Assembly: GCF_021347895.1 (NCBI RefSeq)
Contig: NC_067136.1
Location: 5,641,066 to 5,705,065, forward strand
Direction of reading: 5' to 3'
Origin: Acanthochromis polyacanthus
Lineage: Eukaryota; Chordata; Actinopteri; Pomacentridae
DNA: 64,000 nt
Part shown: positions 54,561 through 64,000 of the stretch, piece after piece
Layout of the letters: each line of letters begins with the position of its first letter
Position numbering within the stretch: position 1 is the first letter of the stretch
The notes under the pieces: model-generated
Database searches by the model: none
Told to the model about the DNA's origin: nothing
Seen by the model: the letters and a program-made list of their open reading frames with translations, nothing else
Made by a program: the position numbers and the translations under genes

Positions 54561-55232
54561 CAGCGTAGTGGAGCGAAATTCACTTTCTAGGCACTTTTTC
54601 CATGGTCCCAATACAGCCTAAACGCAGGTTGTGTAAGTTTCCCACCGTTTCCGTGTAAAGTCCTGCACGTCTTCACCCTGGACATCTGCGAGATGCATAT
54701 AGCATCGTTTTGATCCTTTTTTAGTAACTTTTGAAGGCGGTTTCCTTGTCTGTCTTTTCTTTTCACTCGTATCTGTGCTCGACACAGTGGATGCCATGTT
54801 GTTTTGATCTGAAACCACAGCAACAGGACTTGGCTCCTATTGGTCCACGTGACCAAAAACCGCTGCACGCACTGCAAATCCTAGTCCGCCCGTTGAAATA
54901 TCACTACGCCACAGTAAAAAAAGACCGACACAAAAACGCTAATTATTAAAAAACGACTGGAAACAGTGAGTAGAAACTTTTTTGGGGCACTAATTAGCAA
55001 TAGATATATCTTATAAAGCAGAGTTCATGTAGATCCACGTGAGTGGAACAAACCAACACAATCTTGTTCCTATTTGGGATAAGCTCCAGTAGCCCTGCGA
55101 CCCTCATGAGAATCTAAGCTTTCCATGGTGTATAATGTTTTTATCATCGAGTTTGCAGCTTCGGTAAATTTAGCAACATACGCTTGCACATCTCAAGACG
55201 GCCCATATACGGGCCACTGAAGTTAAACGGGT
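54561..55232 (-). repeat. right inverted repeat, carrying a second copy of coding exon 1
   Basis: Inverted copy of the left end. The minus frame 54818-54618 begins MVSDQNNMASTVSSTDTSEK and ends CYMHLADVQGEDVQDF then TRKRWETY, the same as exon 1 at 51530. So both ends of the element hold the start of the gene. Confidence 0.75.
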
Positions 55233-55235
55233 AAA

Positions 55236-56339
55236 TAAATATTTACACATCTATAGCTAATTAAATCCTCTCTAGCTGTTACTGTAAAATCTGCATGCAC
55301 CACATTGCTAAATCACACACAGAGAGGATGACAGGAGAAAAAGTAAGAAAACAGTTTTTGAAGCTAGTTCTCTTAAACACCAGTAGAATGTGACATGTAC
55401 AGCTAGGCCTACATGTAACTTTATTGTATTTATTCATTTTGTTATTCAGTTGTATTTGCTTGTTTCTATTGCTGTGTGTTATCTTTTATCATATTATATA
55501 AACACGTGTACATTTGCGTGTTTTACATGTATATTGAATAATATAATATTAACCTGTTCCTGTAATAATGTGAAAAACAGGTTATTTCACTTAAATAATA
55601 CTGTGAACATATTAAAACTTTAAGTTTATTGCATAACAAAAATAAAACATTATTTGAATTTAAAACAAATCTGTTAATATTCATTTTGCATAACCAGAAA
55701 ACAGTTTCATTGTGCATATAGTACTGTACAGTACTGATTACTGGAACTAAAGCAAGTGTCTGGTTTTTATAGTCCAAGTAGTTTGTTAATATTTTTGCCT
55801 AAAGTTGAAGACATCTCTAATTCTCCCCTCTATATTATTGACATAATTATAATAAGCTAAAGACACGCAGAATTTATTTACAAGAAATAATAGTTGAGGC
55901 TGTTATTAAGCAGGCCTTCACATAAAACTAAATGCCTAAGCCAAAGCCCGGGACTCTGCACTACTGCTTATTGGGGGCTGTAGTATGGCTGCTAGCCCAG
56001 CCCCGCTTACCTCAAAGTTTAGCTGCCCGCTTAGTCAGATGCAACATCCAGGTTCTATTTATAGATCAGTGGCTGAGACTGAAAGCGCAGTTTAAGGTTC
56101 AAAGTATGAAGGATAAAATATGAAGTATGTGCTGTGACAGAATCAGTGATCAATAGTGATCAATAGTGGTCAGGAGTGATCGATCTATTGTTAATGAGTG
56201 CAGTGTTCAGGTTGAAGCTGTGATCAAATCAACACATTTAAATCTCAGCAATAATCAATAACCTGATCAGTCTGAGACAGGCTGAACTCTGGTCACGATG
56301 TCAGAGAGTGAGGAAGTGTGTGACATCGTCATGGCAACG
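55236..56339. other. no feature recognised
   Basis: AT-rich intergenic sequence. Short frames only. Confidence 0.45.

Positions 56340-56374
<35 letters not shown>
56340..56374. repeat. (GT)n microsatellite
   Basis: About 17 GT dinucleotides. Confidence 0.95.
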
Positions 56375-56378
<4 letters not shown>

Positions 56379-56485
56379 GTGACCAGAAGTCCCAGTGAAC
56401 TGCAGCTGTTGACTCATAATCCTCAGAAACAGACGGTTGTGAAACTGAGACGAAAGAATGCTTCAGCAGCAAAAAGAGGAAGTTT

Positions 56486-56611
56486 AAACATGATTTATTC
56501 ACAATAAAGTTTTGATCCATCATTAAACACCATATATTGTGAATAAAGTCTTTAACAGTAAACAGAAGATATTAAACATGATTTATTCACAATAAAGTTT
56601 TGATCCATTAA
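56486..56611. repeat. direct repeat ATGATTTATTCACAATAAAG x2
   Basis: A ~33-base block, each copy with an AATAAAG polyadenylation-like motif, occurs at 56489-56521 and 56577-56609. A third partial copy (TGTGAATAAAG) lies between. It could be a transcript 3' end on the plus strand, but no gene is seen upstream. Confidence 0.7.
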
Positions 56612-56744
56612 ACACGCTGCCGTCGTCACAGATCTGCCCACTCTGTGGATTTAACAAACGTCTGGTAGAAATAAACTGAGTTCTTCTTTAAAACACCGAC
56701 GTCTGAGTGTCATAAACAATGTTACAGTTACAGTGTTGGCAGCA

Positions 56745-57425
56745 AAATAAAGAAATAAAACTAAAGCTGTATGTGAATAAAAACAGAAATAAAACTAAAT
56801 ATAACAGCTGTATGTTATTAAAAATATTAAAACTAAATATAACAGCAGTATGTTATTAAAAATATTAAAACTATATATAACAGCTGTATGTTAATAAAAA
56901 TAGAAATAAAACTAAATATAACAGCTGTATGTTAATAAGATAAATAAAACTAAATATAACAGCTGTATGATAATAACATAAATAAAACTAAATGTAACAG
57001 CTGTATGTTAATAAAAATAGAAATAAAACTAAATATAACAGCTGTATGTTAATAATAACATAAATAAAACTAAATGTAACAGCTGTATGTTAATAAAAAT
57101 AGAAATAAAACTAAATATAACAGCTGTATGTTAATAATAACATAAATAAAACTAAATATAACAGCTGTATGTTAATAAAAATAGAAATAAAACTAAATAT
57201 AACAGCTGTATGTTAATAAAAATAGAAATAAAACTAAATATAACAGCTGTATGTTAATAACATAAATAAACTAAATATAACAGCTGTATGATAATAACAT
57301 AAATAAACTAAATATAACAGCTGTATGTTAATAAAAATATTAAAACTAAATATAACAGCTGTATGTTAATAATAACATAAATAAACTAAATATCATAGCT
57401 GTATGATCATATAAACATGAATAAA
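56745..57425. repeat. ~40-bp AT-rich minisatellite
   Basis: About 17 copies of ACTAAATATAACAGCTGTAT plus GTTAATAAAAATAGAAATAAA with 30-44 bp length variation. CAGCTG is present in most units. Confidence 0.93.
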
Positions 57426-57821
57426 ACTGTTACCATGGTTATGTTTAACTGCTGTAACCATGGCTACAGTAGACTGCAGTTACTGTGATCCCAGTAAACT
57501 AATGTTGTCAAATAAGCTGTTACCATGGTTACGTCTCACACATACATGAATACAGATAAAGGATCATTCCACTGATTTTCCTCTCGGCTGCTGCGACTGT
57601 GCAGGAAGACAGGTGCATTCTGGGAAACTGGAGAACCGAACATCTGCAGGACTTCTAGAGGAGAGTCCACCAGCAGGAGGAGACAACGTGTCTCTGACAG
57701 AAACTACATGTATGACACTCTGCACACGGTGAGGTCACAGCACACAGGTTCTTCCATCTGATTGGCTAACAAAAGACACAGGTCTGCTTATGCTAGACTG
57801 CTTCTGAAATGTCTGGACCAA

Positions 57822-58245
57822 GAGCTGGACTAAACCATCTACACCTGGACTAAACCATCTACACCTGGACTAAACCAACTACACCTGGACTAAACTAACT
57901 AGACCTGAACTACACCTGGACTAAACCATCTACACCTGGACTAAACCAACTACACCTGGACTAAACCAACTAGACCTGAACTACACCTGGACTAAACCAT
58001 CTACACCTGGACTAAACCAACTACACCTGGACTAAACCAACTAGACCTGAACTACACCTGGACTAAACCATCTACACCTGGACTAAACCAACTACACCTG
58101 GACTAAACTAACTAAACTAACTAAACCTCAACAAACAAAATGGACTAAATCAACTGAACCTGGACAAAACCAACTAAACCTGAACTACACCTGGACTAAA
58201 CCAACTAGACCTGAACTACACCTGGACTAAAGCAGCTTCACCTGG
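57822..58245. repeat. 20-bp minisatellite (CTACACCTGGACTAAACCAA)
   Basis: About 20 copies, with a higher-order unit of ~85 bases (three CTACACC units plus a GACCTGAACTA variant). Confidence 0.93.
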
Positions 58246-58290
58246 ACTCAGGCGGTCAGACTGGACTGGGCCTGGTCAACACCTGGACTA

Positions 58291-58738
58291 CAGATGTTCT
58301 TTCGCCCTAGGTCCTGGGTTGTGGCGATCTGGATCAGGACCTGGATCAGCAACTAGATCAGGACCTGAATCAGGACTTGAATCAGCACCTTGATGAGGAT
58401 TTGGATCCGGAAATGGATCAGCACCTGGATGAGGACTTCGATCAGGACCCGAATGAGGACTTGGATCAGGACCTGGATCAGCTTCCTCCAGCAGGGATGC
58501 TGAGGAGACGGTGGAATGATTTTCCTTCAGAGCTGCAGCCTCGCCAGTCAGGGCACATTCAGACCTGCACAGAAAACAGCCAGGTGAGTGCCAGGGTGGG
58601 CGGGGCCTCTTATCTGATGGGAGCAGGTAGAGGCTGGGGAGGAGCTTGTTACCAGGGTGCTTGTTGCCGTGCTGCTTTCTGCAGGCCAGCAGGGCGAGAG
58701 ACAGACTGAGCAGCAGGATCAGGAAGACGGAGAAAGAT
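58291..58738 (-). CDS. TNF-receptor-superfamily-like gene: transmembrane and cytoplasmic exon(s)
   Basis: After the acceptor TTTGTCTCTGCAG the minus strand encodes SFSVFLILLLSLSLALLAC, a single transmembrane helix, followed by basic RKQHGNKH (cytoplasmic stop-transfer). The frame is open to a TAG at 58288-58290, with a Pro/Asp/Ser/His repeat tail (DPGPDPSPHSGPDRSPHPGA). A short intron ~58649-58567 is possible (GTAACA ... CTGTGCAG), but its phases do not match, so read-through is equally likely. No death domain or clear TRAF motif is seen. The identity rests on the cysteine-rich exons upstream (60589, 61095). Confidence 0.45.
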
Positions 58739-58993
58739 CTGCAGAGACAAACACACCAAACGTTAGCCAGAGCCAATCAGATCAGCCTATCCATCTGTGC
58801 AGCCAATCAGAGGCCGTCAGCAGTTAGGACAGGAGTTCTACCTGCAGAGGTGAACTAACTAGGTCTAGATTTAAAGAGCTGAAACACCAGACTGCTGCAC
58901 ATTCATTAGTTCACACCCAAACCTAAGATCTGTCAAATGATTCACTGATTTTAGGTTTCAGATCTGAGAATTTTTCTGTTTTCACCCTAAAAA

Positions 58994-59016
58994 AAGGGTT
59001 AGGGTTAGGGTTAGGC
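58994..59016. repeat. short interstitial telomeric repeat
   Basis: Three GGGTTA units plus a partial, preceded by CCCTAAAAAA, directly at the edge of the 33-bp array. Confidence 0.9.
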
Positions 59017-60195
59017 TTTATGGAGACACGAGACCAGCCTGGATGGAGCTTTATGGAGACCCTAGACCGGTCTGGATGGAGCTTTATGGAGACCCTAGAC
59101 CAGCCTGGAGGGAGCTTTATGGAGACCCTAGACCGGTCTGGATGGAGCTTTATGGAGACCCTAGACCAGCCTGGAGGGAGCTTTATGGAGACCCTAGACC
59201 GGTCTGGATGGAGCTTTATGGAGACCCTAGACCAGCCTGGAGGGAGCTTTATGGAGACCCTAGACCGGTCTGGATGGAGCTTTATGGAGACCCTAGACCG
59301 GCCTGGAGGGAGCTTTATGGAGACCCTAGACCGGCCTGGATGGAGCTTATGGAGACCCTAGACCGGTCTGGATGGAGCTTTATGGAGACCCTAGACCGGT
59401 CTGGATGGAGCTTTATGGAGACCCTAGACCGGTCTGGATGGAGCTTTATGGAGACCCTAGACCGGTCTGGATGGAGCTTTATGGAGACCCTAGACCGGTC
59501 TGGATGGAGCTTTATGGAGACACTAGACCAGCCTGGATGGAGCTTTATGGAGACCCTAGACCGGTCTGGATGGAGCTTTATGGAGACACCAGACCAGCCT
59601 GGAGGGAGCTTTATGGAGACCCTAGACCGGTCTGGATGGAGCTTTATGGAGACACTAGACCAGCCTGGATGGAGCTTTATGGAGACCCTAGACCAGTCTG
59701 GATGGAGCTTTATGGAGACCCTAGACCAGCCTGGATGGAGCTTTATGGAGACCCTAGACCGGTCTGGATGGAGCTTTATGGAGACCCTAGACCAGCCTGG
59801 ATGGAGCTTTATGGAGACCCTAGACCGGTCTGGATGGAGCTTTATGGAGACACCAGACCAGCCTGGAGGGAGCTTTATGGAGACCCTAGACCGGTCTGGA
59901 TGGAGCTTTATGGAGACACTAGACCAGCCTGGATGGAGCTTTATGGAGACCCTAGACCAGTCTGGATGGAGCTTTATGGAGACCCTAGACCAGCCTGGAT
60001 GGAGCTTTATGGAGACCCTAGACCAGCCTGGAGGGAGCTTTATGGAGACCCCAGACCGGTCTGGAGGGAGCTTTATGGAGACCCCAGACCAGTCTGGAGG
60101 GAGCTTTATGGAGACCCTAGACCAGTCTGGATGGAGCTTTATGGAGACCCCAGACCAGTCTGGATGGAGCTTTATGGAGACCCCAGACCAGTTTT
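59017..60195. repeat. 33-bp minisatellite (GGATGGAGCTTTATGGAGAC-type)
   Basis: About 35 units. The period is divisible by 3, so three plus frames and one minus frame stay open for 300-390 codons (59043-60215, 59372-60403, 59315-60247 minus). These are not genes. The array fills the intron between the TNFR-like exons at 60589 and 58738. Confidence 0.95.
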
Positions 60196-60588
60196 TTATT
60201 TTTATGTTGAAATAATGACAGCTCTGATCTCTGCTGGATCCATTCAATCATTTGAATCTACTGGAAACTGTTTTCCGTTTCTGGAGATATTCAACTCTGA
60301 AAGTGACTTCACTTTTAAGATGCTTTTATTTCCCGTCTATTCCCCCAGAAATATGAACTGTGCCATCCTCCTGCTGACAGATTGGAGTTTCTTCAGTGAT
60401 TAGAGAATCAGCAGATTACAGGGGACTGAATCTTACATCACACTGAGGATGAGCCACGTGTCATGAGGAGAGACTGTAGACAGGAGGAGGAGGACAGAGA
60501 ACAAGGAGAAGAGTCATGAGGAGCTCAGACTGAAAGCTTTCAGTTGACTGTGATGTCACAGGAAGCATGCTGCTTCAGGTGAGCTCAC

Positions 60589-60690
60589 CTGGAGGTCCTG
60601 CAGATGTTGCCGTCATGGCGCTGGTGGTTTGGTTTCTGCACACAGAATCGGAGAACTTCGAGCACTCAACCTCAGTTTCCTCATGAGTAG
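60589..60690 (-). CDS. TNF-receptor-superfamily-like gene: cysteine-rich exon
   Basis: The 102-nt minus-strand exon lies between TGTCCTCCAG and CTCCAG|GTGAGC, phase 1 on both sides. It reads ATHEETEVECSKFSDSVCRN, then QTTSAMTATSAGPP. EVECSKFSDSVC is the end of a TNFR cysteine-rich repeat (C...C....DxVC). A mucin-like stalk follows, as expected before the membrane. Joining directly to 58738 would put the transmembrane segment out of frame, so an exon between them may be hidden or lost. Confidence 0.55.
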
Positions 60691-60719
60691 CTGGAGGACA
60701 CAGAAGACAGAACGATTGG

Positions 60720-60935
60720 ACCACCGACCAGACCACAGAGTCCTGATCATCCAATAATCAGCCAATAACCAGTCAATAACCAACCAATAACCTGTCAAAA
60801 ATCAATCAATAACCAGACTACAGAGTCGTAACCCTAACTAACCAATAACCAATCAATAACCAACCACCAACCAGACCACAGAGTCCTGATCATCCAATAA
60901 CCAGCCAATAATCAACCAATCACCTGCCAATAACT
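60720..60935. repeat. CCAATAACCAG-type repeats
   Basis: Two copies of GACCACAGAGTCCTGATCAT plus CCAATAA, and multiple AACCAATAAC units. Confidence 0.8.
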
Positions 60936-61094
60936 GTAACTTTACAGGAATCTAGTTTCTCTTTAACTGAAATGATCATTGGTTTATTTTTGGTAAATGA
61001 ATCTGAGCAGGAAAAGGAGAAAACTAGAAGGACATGAATTCATTTAGTAAAACTGTACCTGAACAGGTGAGTTTACCTGAACAGGTGAGTTTAC

Positions 61095-61177
61095 CTGAAC
61101 AGTCAGTGCAAGGTTGACACCGGATCCCCACCCACCCCCACCACTACGGAGGGAACAGTTCTGGACCAAGAAGAAAC
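61095..61177 (-). CDS. TNF-receptor-superfamily-like gene: upstream cysteine-rich exon, apparent frameshift
   Basis: The minus strand, between CTCCTGCAG and TTCAG|GTAAAC, has one frame reading FFLVQNCSLRSGGGG and another reading RCQPCTDCS, which joins in phase to the next exon. Both halves look like a TNFR cysteine-rich repeat, but they are one base out of register within a G-rich run (~61122-61147). Either an indel or an assembly error is present. Upstream exons would lie beyond the 19-bp array, outside the window. Confidence 0.5.
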
Positions 61178-61184
61178 CTGCAGG

Positions 61185-64000
61185 AGACACACACCATGAG
61201 GACAGACACACACCATGAGGACAGACACACAACATGAGGACAGACACCATGAGGACAGACACGCACCATGAGGACAGACACGCACCATGAGGACACACAC
61301 AACACCATGAGGACAGACACACACCATGAGGACAGACACGCACCATGAGGACAGACACGCACCATGAGGACAGACACCATGAGGACAAACACGCACCATG
61401 AGGACACGTACCATGAGGACAGACACGCACCATGAGGACAGACACGCACCATGAGGACAGACACCATGAGGACACACACCATGAGGACAGACACGCACCA
61501 TGAGGACAGACACGCACCATGAGGACAGACACACAACATGAGGACAGACACGCACCATGAGGACAGATGCGCACCATGAGGACAGACACGCACCATGAGG
61601 ACAGACACGCACCATGAGGACAGACACGCACCATGAGGACAGACACGCACCATGAGGACAGACACCATGAGGACAAACACGCACCATGAGGACACGTACC
61701 ATGAGGACAGACACGCACCATGAGGACAGACACGCACCATGAGGACAGACACCATGAGGACACACACCATGAGGACAGACACGCACCATGAGGACAGACA
61801 CGCACCATGAGGACAGACACGCACCATGAGGACAGACACGCACCATGAGGACAGACACCATGAGGACAGACACGCACCATGAGGACAGATGCGCACCATG
61901 AGGACAGACACCATGAGGACAGACACGCACCATGAGGACAGACACACAACATGAGGACAGACACCATGAGGACAGACACGCACCATGAGGACAGACGCGC
62001 ACCATGAGGACAGACACCATGAGGACAGACACGCACCATGAGGACAGACACGCACTATGAGGACAGACACACATCATGAGGACAGACACGCACCATGAGG
62101 ACACACACCATGAGGACAGACACGCACCATGAGGACAGACACGCACCATGAGGACAGACACCATGAGGACAGACACGCAACATGAGGACAGACACGCAAC
62201 ATGAGGACAGACAAGCACCATGAGGACGGACACGCACCATGAGGACAGACACGCACCATGAGGACAGACACGCACCATGAGGACAGACACGCACCAAGAG
62301 GACAGACACGCACCAAGAGGACAGACACGCACTATGAGGACAGACACGCACCATGAGGACAGACACGCACCATGAGGACAGACACGCACCATGAGGACAG
62401 ACACGCACCATGAGGACAGACACGCACCAAGAGGACAGACACGCACCAAGAGGACAGACACATACCATGAGGACAGACACCTTGAGGACAGACACCATGA
62501 GGACAGACACGCACCATGACGACAGACACACACCATGAGGACAGACACGCACCATGAGGACAGACACACACCATGAGGACAGACACACACCATGAGGACA
62601 GACACGCACCATGAGGACAGACACGCACCATGAGGACAGACACGCACCATGAGGACAGACACCATGAGGACACACACCATGAGGACAGACACGCACCATG
62701 ACGACAGACACACACCATGAGGACAGACACCATGAGGACACACACCATGAGGACAGATACGCACCATGACGACAGACACCATGAGGACACACACCATGAG
62801 GACAGACACGCACCATGACGACAGACACGCACCATGAGGACAGACACGCACCATGAGGACAGACACGCACCATGAGGACAGACACGCACCATGAGGACAG
62901 ACACGCACCAAGAGGACAGACACGCACCATGAGGACAGACACATACCATGAGGACAGACACCTTGAGGACAGACACCATGAGGACAGACACGCACCATGA
63001 CGACAGACACACACCATGAGGACAGACACGCACCATGAGGACAGACACACACCATGAGGACAGACACGCACCATGAGGACAGACACGCACCATGAGGACA
63101 GACACACACCATGAGGACAGACACGCACCATGACGACAGACACACACCATGAGGACAGACACCATGAGGACACACACCATGAGGACAGACACGCACCATG
63201 ACGACAGACACCATGAGGACACACACCATGAGGACAGACACGCACCATGACGACAGACACACACCATGAGGACAGACACGCACCATGAGGACAGACACGC
63301 ACCATGAGGACAGACACGCACCATGAGTACAGACACGCACCATGAGGACACACACCATGAGGACACACACCATGAGGACAGACACGCACCATGAGGACAG
63401 ACACGCACCATGAGGACAGACACACAACATGAGGACAGACACCATGAGGACAGACACGCACCATGAGGACAGACACGCACCATGAGGACAGACACGCACC
63501 ATGAGGACAGACACACACCATGAGGACAGACACGCACCATGAGGACAGACACGCACCATGACGACAGACACGCACCATGAGGACAGACACGGACCATGAG
63601 GACAGACACCATGAGGACACACACAACACCATGAGGACAGACACGCACCATGAGAACAGACACGCACCATGAGGACAGACACACAACATGAGGACAGACA
63701 CACAACATGAGGACAGACACACAACATGGGGACAGACACACACCATGAGGACAGACACAGACCATGAGGACAGACACCATGAGGACAGACACGCAACATG
63801 AGGACAGACACGCAACATGAGGACAGACACGCAACATGAGGACGGACACGCACCATGAGGACGGACAGACACCATGAGGACACACACCATGGGGACAGAC
63901 GCACCATGAGGAAAGACACCATGAGGACAGCCACACAACATGAGGACAGACACCATGAGGACACACACGCACACAACATGAGGACAGACACACACCATAA
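61185..64000. repeat. 19-bp minisatellite (ACCATGAGGACAGACACGC), at least 2.8 kb
   Basis: More than 140 units, with 15-bp deletion variants (ACCATGAGGACAGAC) and ACACACACC, AACATG and GACGAC variants. It continues past the window end. Three 19-bp units make 57 bp, so the minus strand stays open in every frame (up to 962 codons, 61103-63991); none is a gene. The array fills an intron of the TNFR-like gene. Confidence 0.97.

Larger units (their letters stand above)
50854..55232 (+). mobile_element. second Academ-like element with long coding inverted repeats
   Basis: The ends ACCCATTAAACTTCAGCGGC and, reverse complemented, ACCCGTTTAACTTCAGTGGC begin inverted repeats of several hundred bases. 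AAA flanks both sides (50851-50853, 55233-55235), a possible 3-bp target duplication. A plus-strand gene lies between. The protein blocks belong to the same family as the N-terminal part missing from the element at 1-6074. The C-terminal nuclease part is absent here. Confidence 0.65.

Noticed and set aside
59043..60403. Several 300-390 codon frames on both strands
   Set aside because: 33-bp minisatellite, period divisible by 3; no start context, domain or splice support.
61103..63991. 962-codon minus-strand open frame, with overlapping 647- and 553-codon frames
   Set aside because: Pure translation of a 19-bp tandem repeat (three units = 57 nt); every minus frame is open and the peptide is a CLSSWCVSVLMVRVCPHG loop.

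Overview
The window is vertebrate, almost certainly ray-finned fish (percomorph-like teleost) nuclear DNA. It has interrupted genes with GT/AG introns and the first exon of an ATP1B2-type Na,K-ATPase beta subunit. Its transposon mix is typical of teleosts: several L2-clade LINEs, an RTE LINE, an L1/Tx1-like 3' end, Tc1/mariner, hAT, PIF/Harbinger, P-element/THAP9-like, TTAA-targeting and Academ-like elements, plus tRNA-derived SINEs. No prokaryotic, organellar or viral-genome organisation is visible. Most long open frames are tandem-repeat or transposon artefacts.

Layout. 1-6074 is an Academ-like DNA transposon (inverted repeats; a FEN/XPG-like nuclease gene on the minus strand) split by an L2 LINE. 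6080-7135 is a truncated THAP9/P-element-like transposase relic. 7.1-11.3 kb is nested debris: Tc1 end, L2 tail, hAT BED exon, Academ fragment carrying a hAT MITE with a perfect 8-bp target duplication, and a SINE. 11373-25393 (+) is the best host-like gene, six exons encoding about 839 aa, with two zinc fingers, a helical domain shared with a multi-copy teleost family, and a SANT-like C-terminal segment. Its introns are full of minisatellites, L2 pieces and a nearly intact RTE. 27.1-29.9 kb holds a CRE-rich promoter and exon 1 of atp1b2, then 2.4 kb of CTGT-type repeat.

29.9-35.05 kb is L2 (+), a truncated Tc1 (-) and a fold-back Tc1 derivative. 35-38.5 kb holds a few minus-strand candidate exons, a Harbinger MITE and a possible LTR. 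38.7-42.0 kb is an L1-like 3' end with a very G-rich (sense strand) 3'UTR. 42258-45280 is a complete but decayed Harbinger element with Myb-like and transposase genes. 47.6-49.8 kb is a degenerate C2H2+SWIM zinc-finger gene (-) cut by a TTAA-target element. 50.76 kb is a THAP first exon. 50854-55232 is a second Academ-like element carrying the N-terminal half of the protein, with its first coding exon duplicated in both inverted repeats. 58.3-61.2 kb contains minus-strand exons of a TNF-receptor-superfamily gene whose introns are made of 33-bp and 19-bp minisatellites that run to the window end.

The host genes (zinc-finger gene, atp1b2, TNFR-like gene) show no functional linkage. The common theme is extreme intron expansion by tandem repeats and nested transposition, which with a short interstitial telomeric array suggests a subtelomeric or otherwise low-constraint region. 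The most interesting system is the pair of Academ-like elements, whose surviving gene parts are complementary (putative RNase-H-like part in one, PIN/XPG nuclease part in the other).
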